Positions 63,460 through 64,000 of a DNA stretch of 64,000 nt are shown here, one piece after another. The position numbers were made by a program, and so were the translations under genes. The DNA is from Azophilus sp963663395 (GTDB lineage: Bacteria > Pseudomonadota > Gammaproteobacteria > Pseudomonadales > Azotimanducaceae): NCBI GenBank assembly GCA_963663395.1, contig OY760226.1, positions 4,402,001-4,466,000 on the forward strand, given 5' to 3'. The notes beneath the pieces are model-generated. The model was not told the origin of the DNA. It searched no databases and was given only the letters and a program-made list of their open reading frames with translations. Within the stretch, counting starts at the first letter, position 1, and each line of letters starts with the position of its first letter.

Positions 63460-64000
63460 CAGCAAGCTCCGTTAACGATACCTCCATCGCGTACTTCACA
63501 CACCGCGACGGTGCTTTGGGATTCGATGTGGCCGGGGGCGGCCTGGCACACGCCCGCGCGCACCCTGAACTCGCCGCGGCGGAGTTCCACCGTGGCGGCC
63601 CCGGGCCGCTCGCCCCGGTCGAGCCGGTCGAGGACATACTCCGCGACCGCGGGGCGAATCCAGCGGGCGATGATGCCGTCGAGGAAACGCGCCCCCTGGG
63701 GCGTCGACCTGACCCGTGCCGCGATCCAGTCGCGAACGTCGTCCTCGAAGGTCAATGCAGACCGGTGCGAGGCCTCATAGGTGTCGGCGAGCCGGTCGAG
63801 GCGCATCCCGGCGATGCGGGCAAGCGTGTCGTCGCCGAGCGGCCAGTAGGGAACGAGCTGCAGTCGTCCGATGAACGCCGCGGGGAAGTGCCGGGCAAGG
63901 GCATCGGTCAACGAGGCGTGCAGGATCTCCTCCGCGGGCGGTGGTTCGACCCCGGCCGCCTGCTCCACGACCGCGTCGCCCACATTGCTGGTCAGGACGA
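63459..64000 (-). CDS. tssH: Type VI secretion ATPase TssH/ClpV (C terminus; 5' end outside window)
   Basis: The visible 180 residues are the end of the second AAA+ module: VLTSNVGD (sensor 1), HFPAAFIGRLQLVPYWPLGD (the ClpV-type F-x-A-x-F-x-GR segment) and the small C-terminal domain GARFLDGIIARWIRPAVAEYVLDRL. ClpV disassembles contracted VipAB sheaths. The gene enters from beyond base 64000. Confidence 0.92.
   Translation of the reverse strand, partial: VLTSNVGDAVVEQAAGVEPPPAEEILHASLTDALARHFPAAFIGRLQLVPYWPLGDDTLARIAGMRLDRLADTYEASHRSALTFEDDVRDWIAARVRSTPQGARFLDGIIARWIRPAVAEYVLDRLDRGERPGAATVELRRGEFRVRAGVCQAAPGHIESQSTVAVCEVRDGGIVNGAC

Overview
The window is 64 kb of a GC-rich proteobacterial chromosome, most likely a gammaproteobacterium. 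Supporting signs are lpxC, the psp and dnaX-ybaB-recR-rnd neighbourhoods, UrtABCDE with a complete urease set, a type VI secretion (T6SS) cluster and sigma-54 promoters. The species is not recognisable. The density of decayed insertion sequences and defence remnants in the middle would suit an uncultivated, possibly host-associated lineage; that is inference.

Layout. 1-12.4 kb: one long minus-strand nitrogen-scavenging operon (outer-membrane porin, urea ABC transporter urtABCDE, urease ureDABCEFG). A canonical sigma-54 site with an NtrC-like operator lies upstream, so urea uptake across both membranes and its hydrolysis look co-regulated by nitrogen limitation. 12.5-15.8 kb: gltX, lpxC and a TerB-like protein. 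15.8-17.9 kb: a bufferin-type copper RiPP cassette (six-Cys secreted precursor, DUF692/MNIO enzyme, DUF2063 partner) behind an ECF-type promoter. 18.0-21.2 kb: a RimK-like ligase, an inactive transglutaminase/7TM protein and a retropepsin-like lipoprotein. 21.3-23.4 kb: a VWA/MoxR pair. 23.6-28.3 kb: rnd, recR, ybaB, dnaX. 28.4-32.2 kb: a glycerophosphodiesterase and the psp envelope-stress locus with divergent pspF. 32.4 kb: tRNA-Ser(GCU).

32.9-56 kb is an accessory region. It holds an SDR with altered catalytic residues, fragments of an outer-membrane protein and of IS21, an IS110 pseudogene, an RND pump cotranscribed with a GPP34-cytochrome P450 fusion protein, an IS481-like element, a MNT/HEPN pair whose toxin is cut by a 63-bp mini-element, an Mrr-like restriction enzyme, a decayed TOTE-type primase-helicase, a small B3-like protein next to a PD-(D/E)XK nuclease, an integrase remnant beside an IS6 copy, and an IS1634-like transposase.

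56.1-64 kb: a T6SS operon read on the minus strand as tssH-J-K-L-M-A, in which the TssJ-like lipoprotein carries two tandem copies of its domain.

The least conventional items are the GPP34-P450/RND operon, the six-Cys bufferin precursor, the double TssJ, the B3/nuclease pair, the IS-derived mini-element in the HEPN toxin, and a tandem repeat built from the ureG start region. All calls come from reading the sequence; no database search was run.
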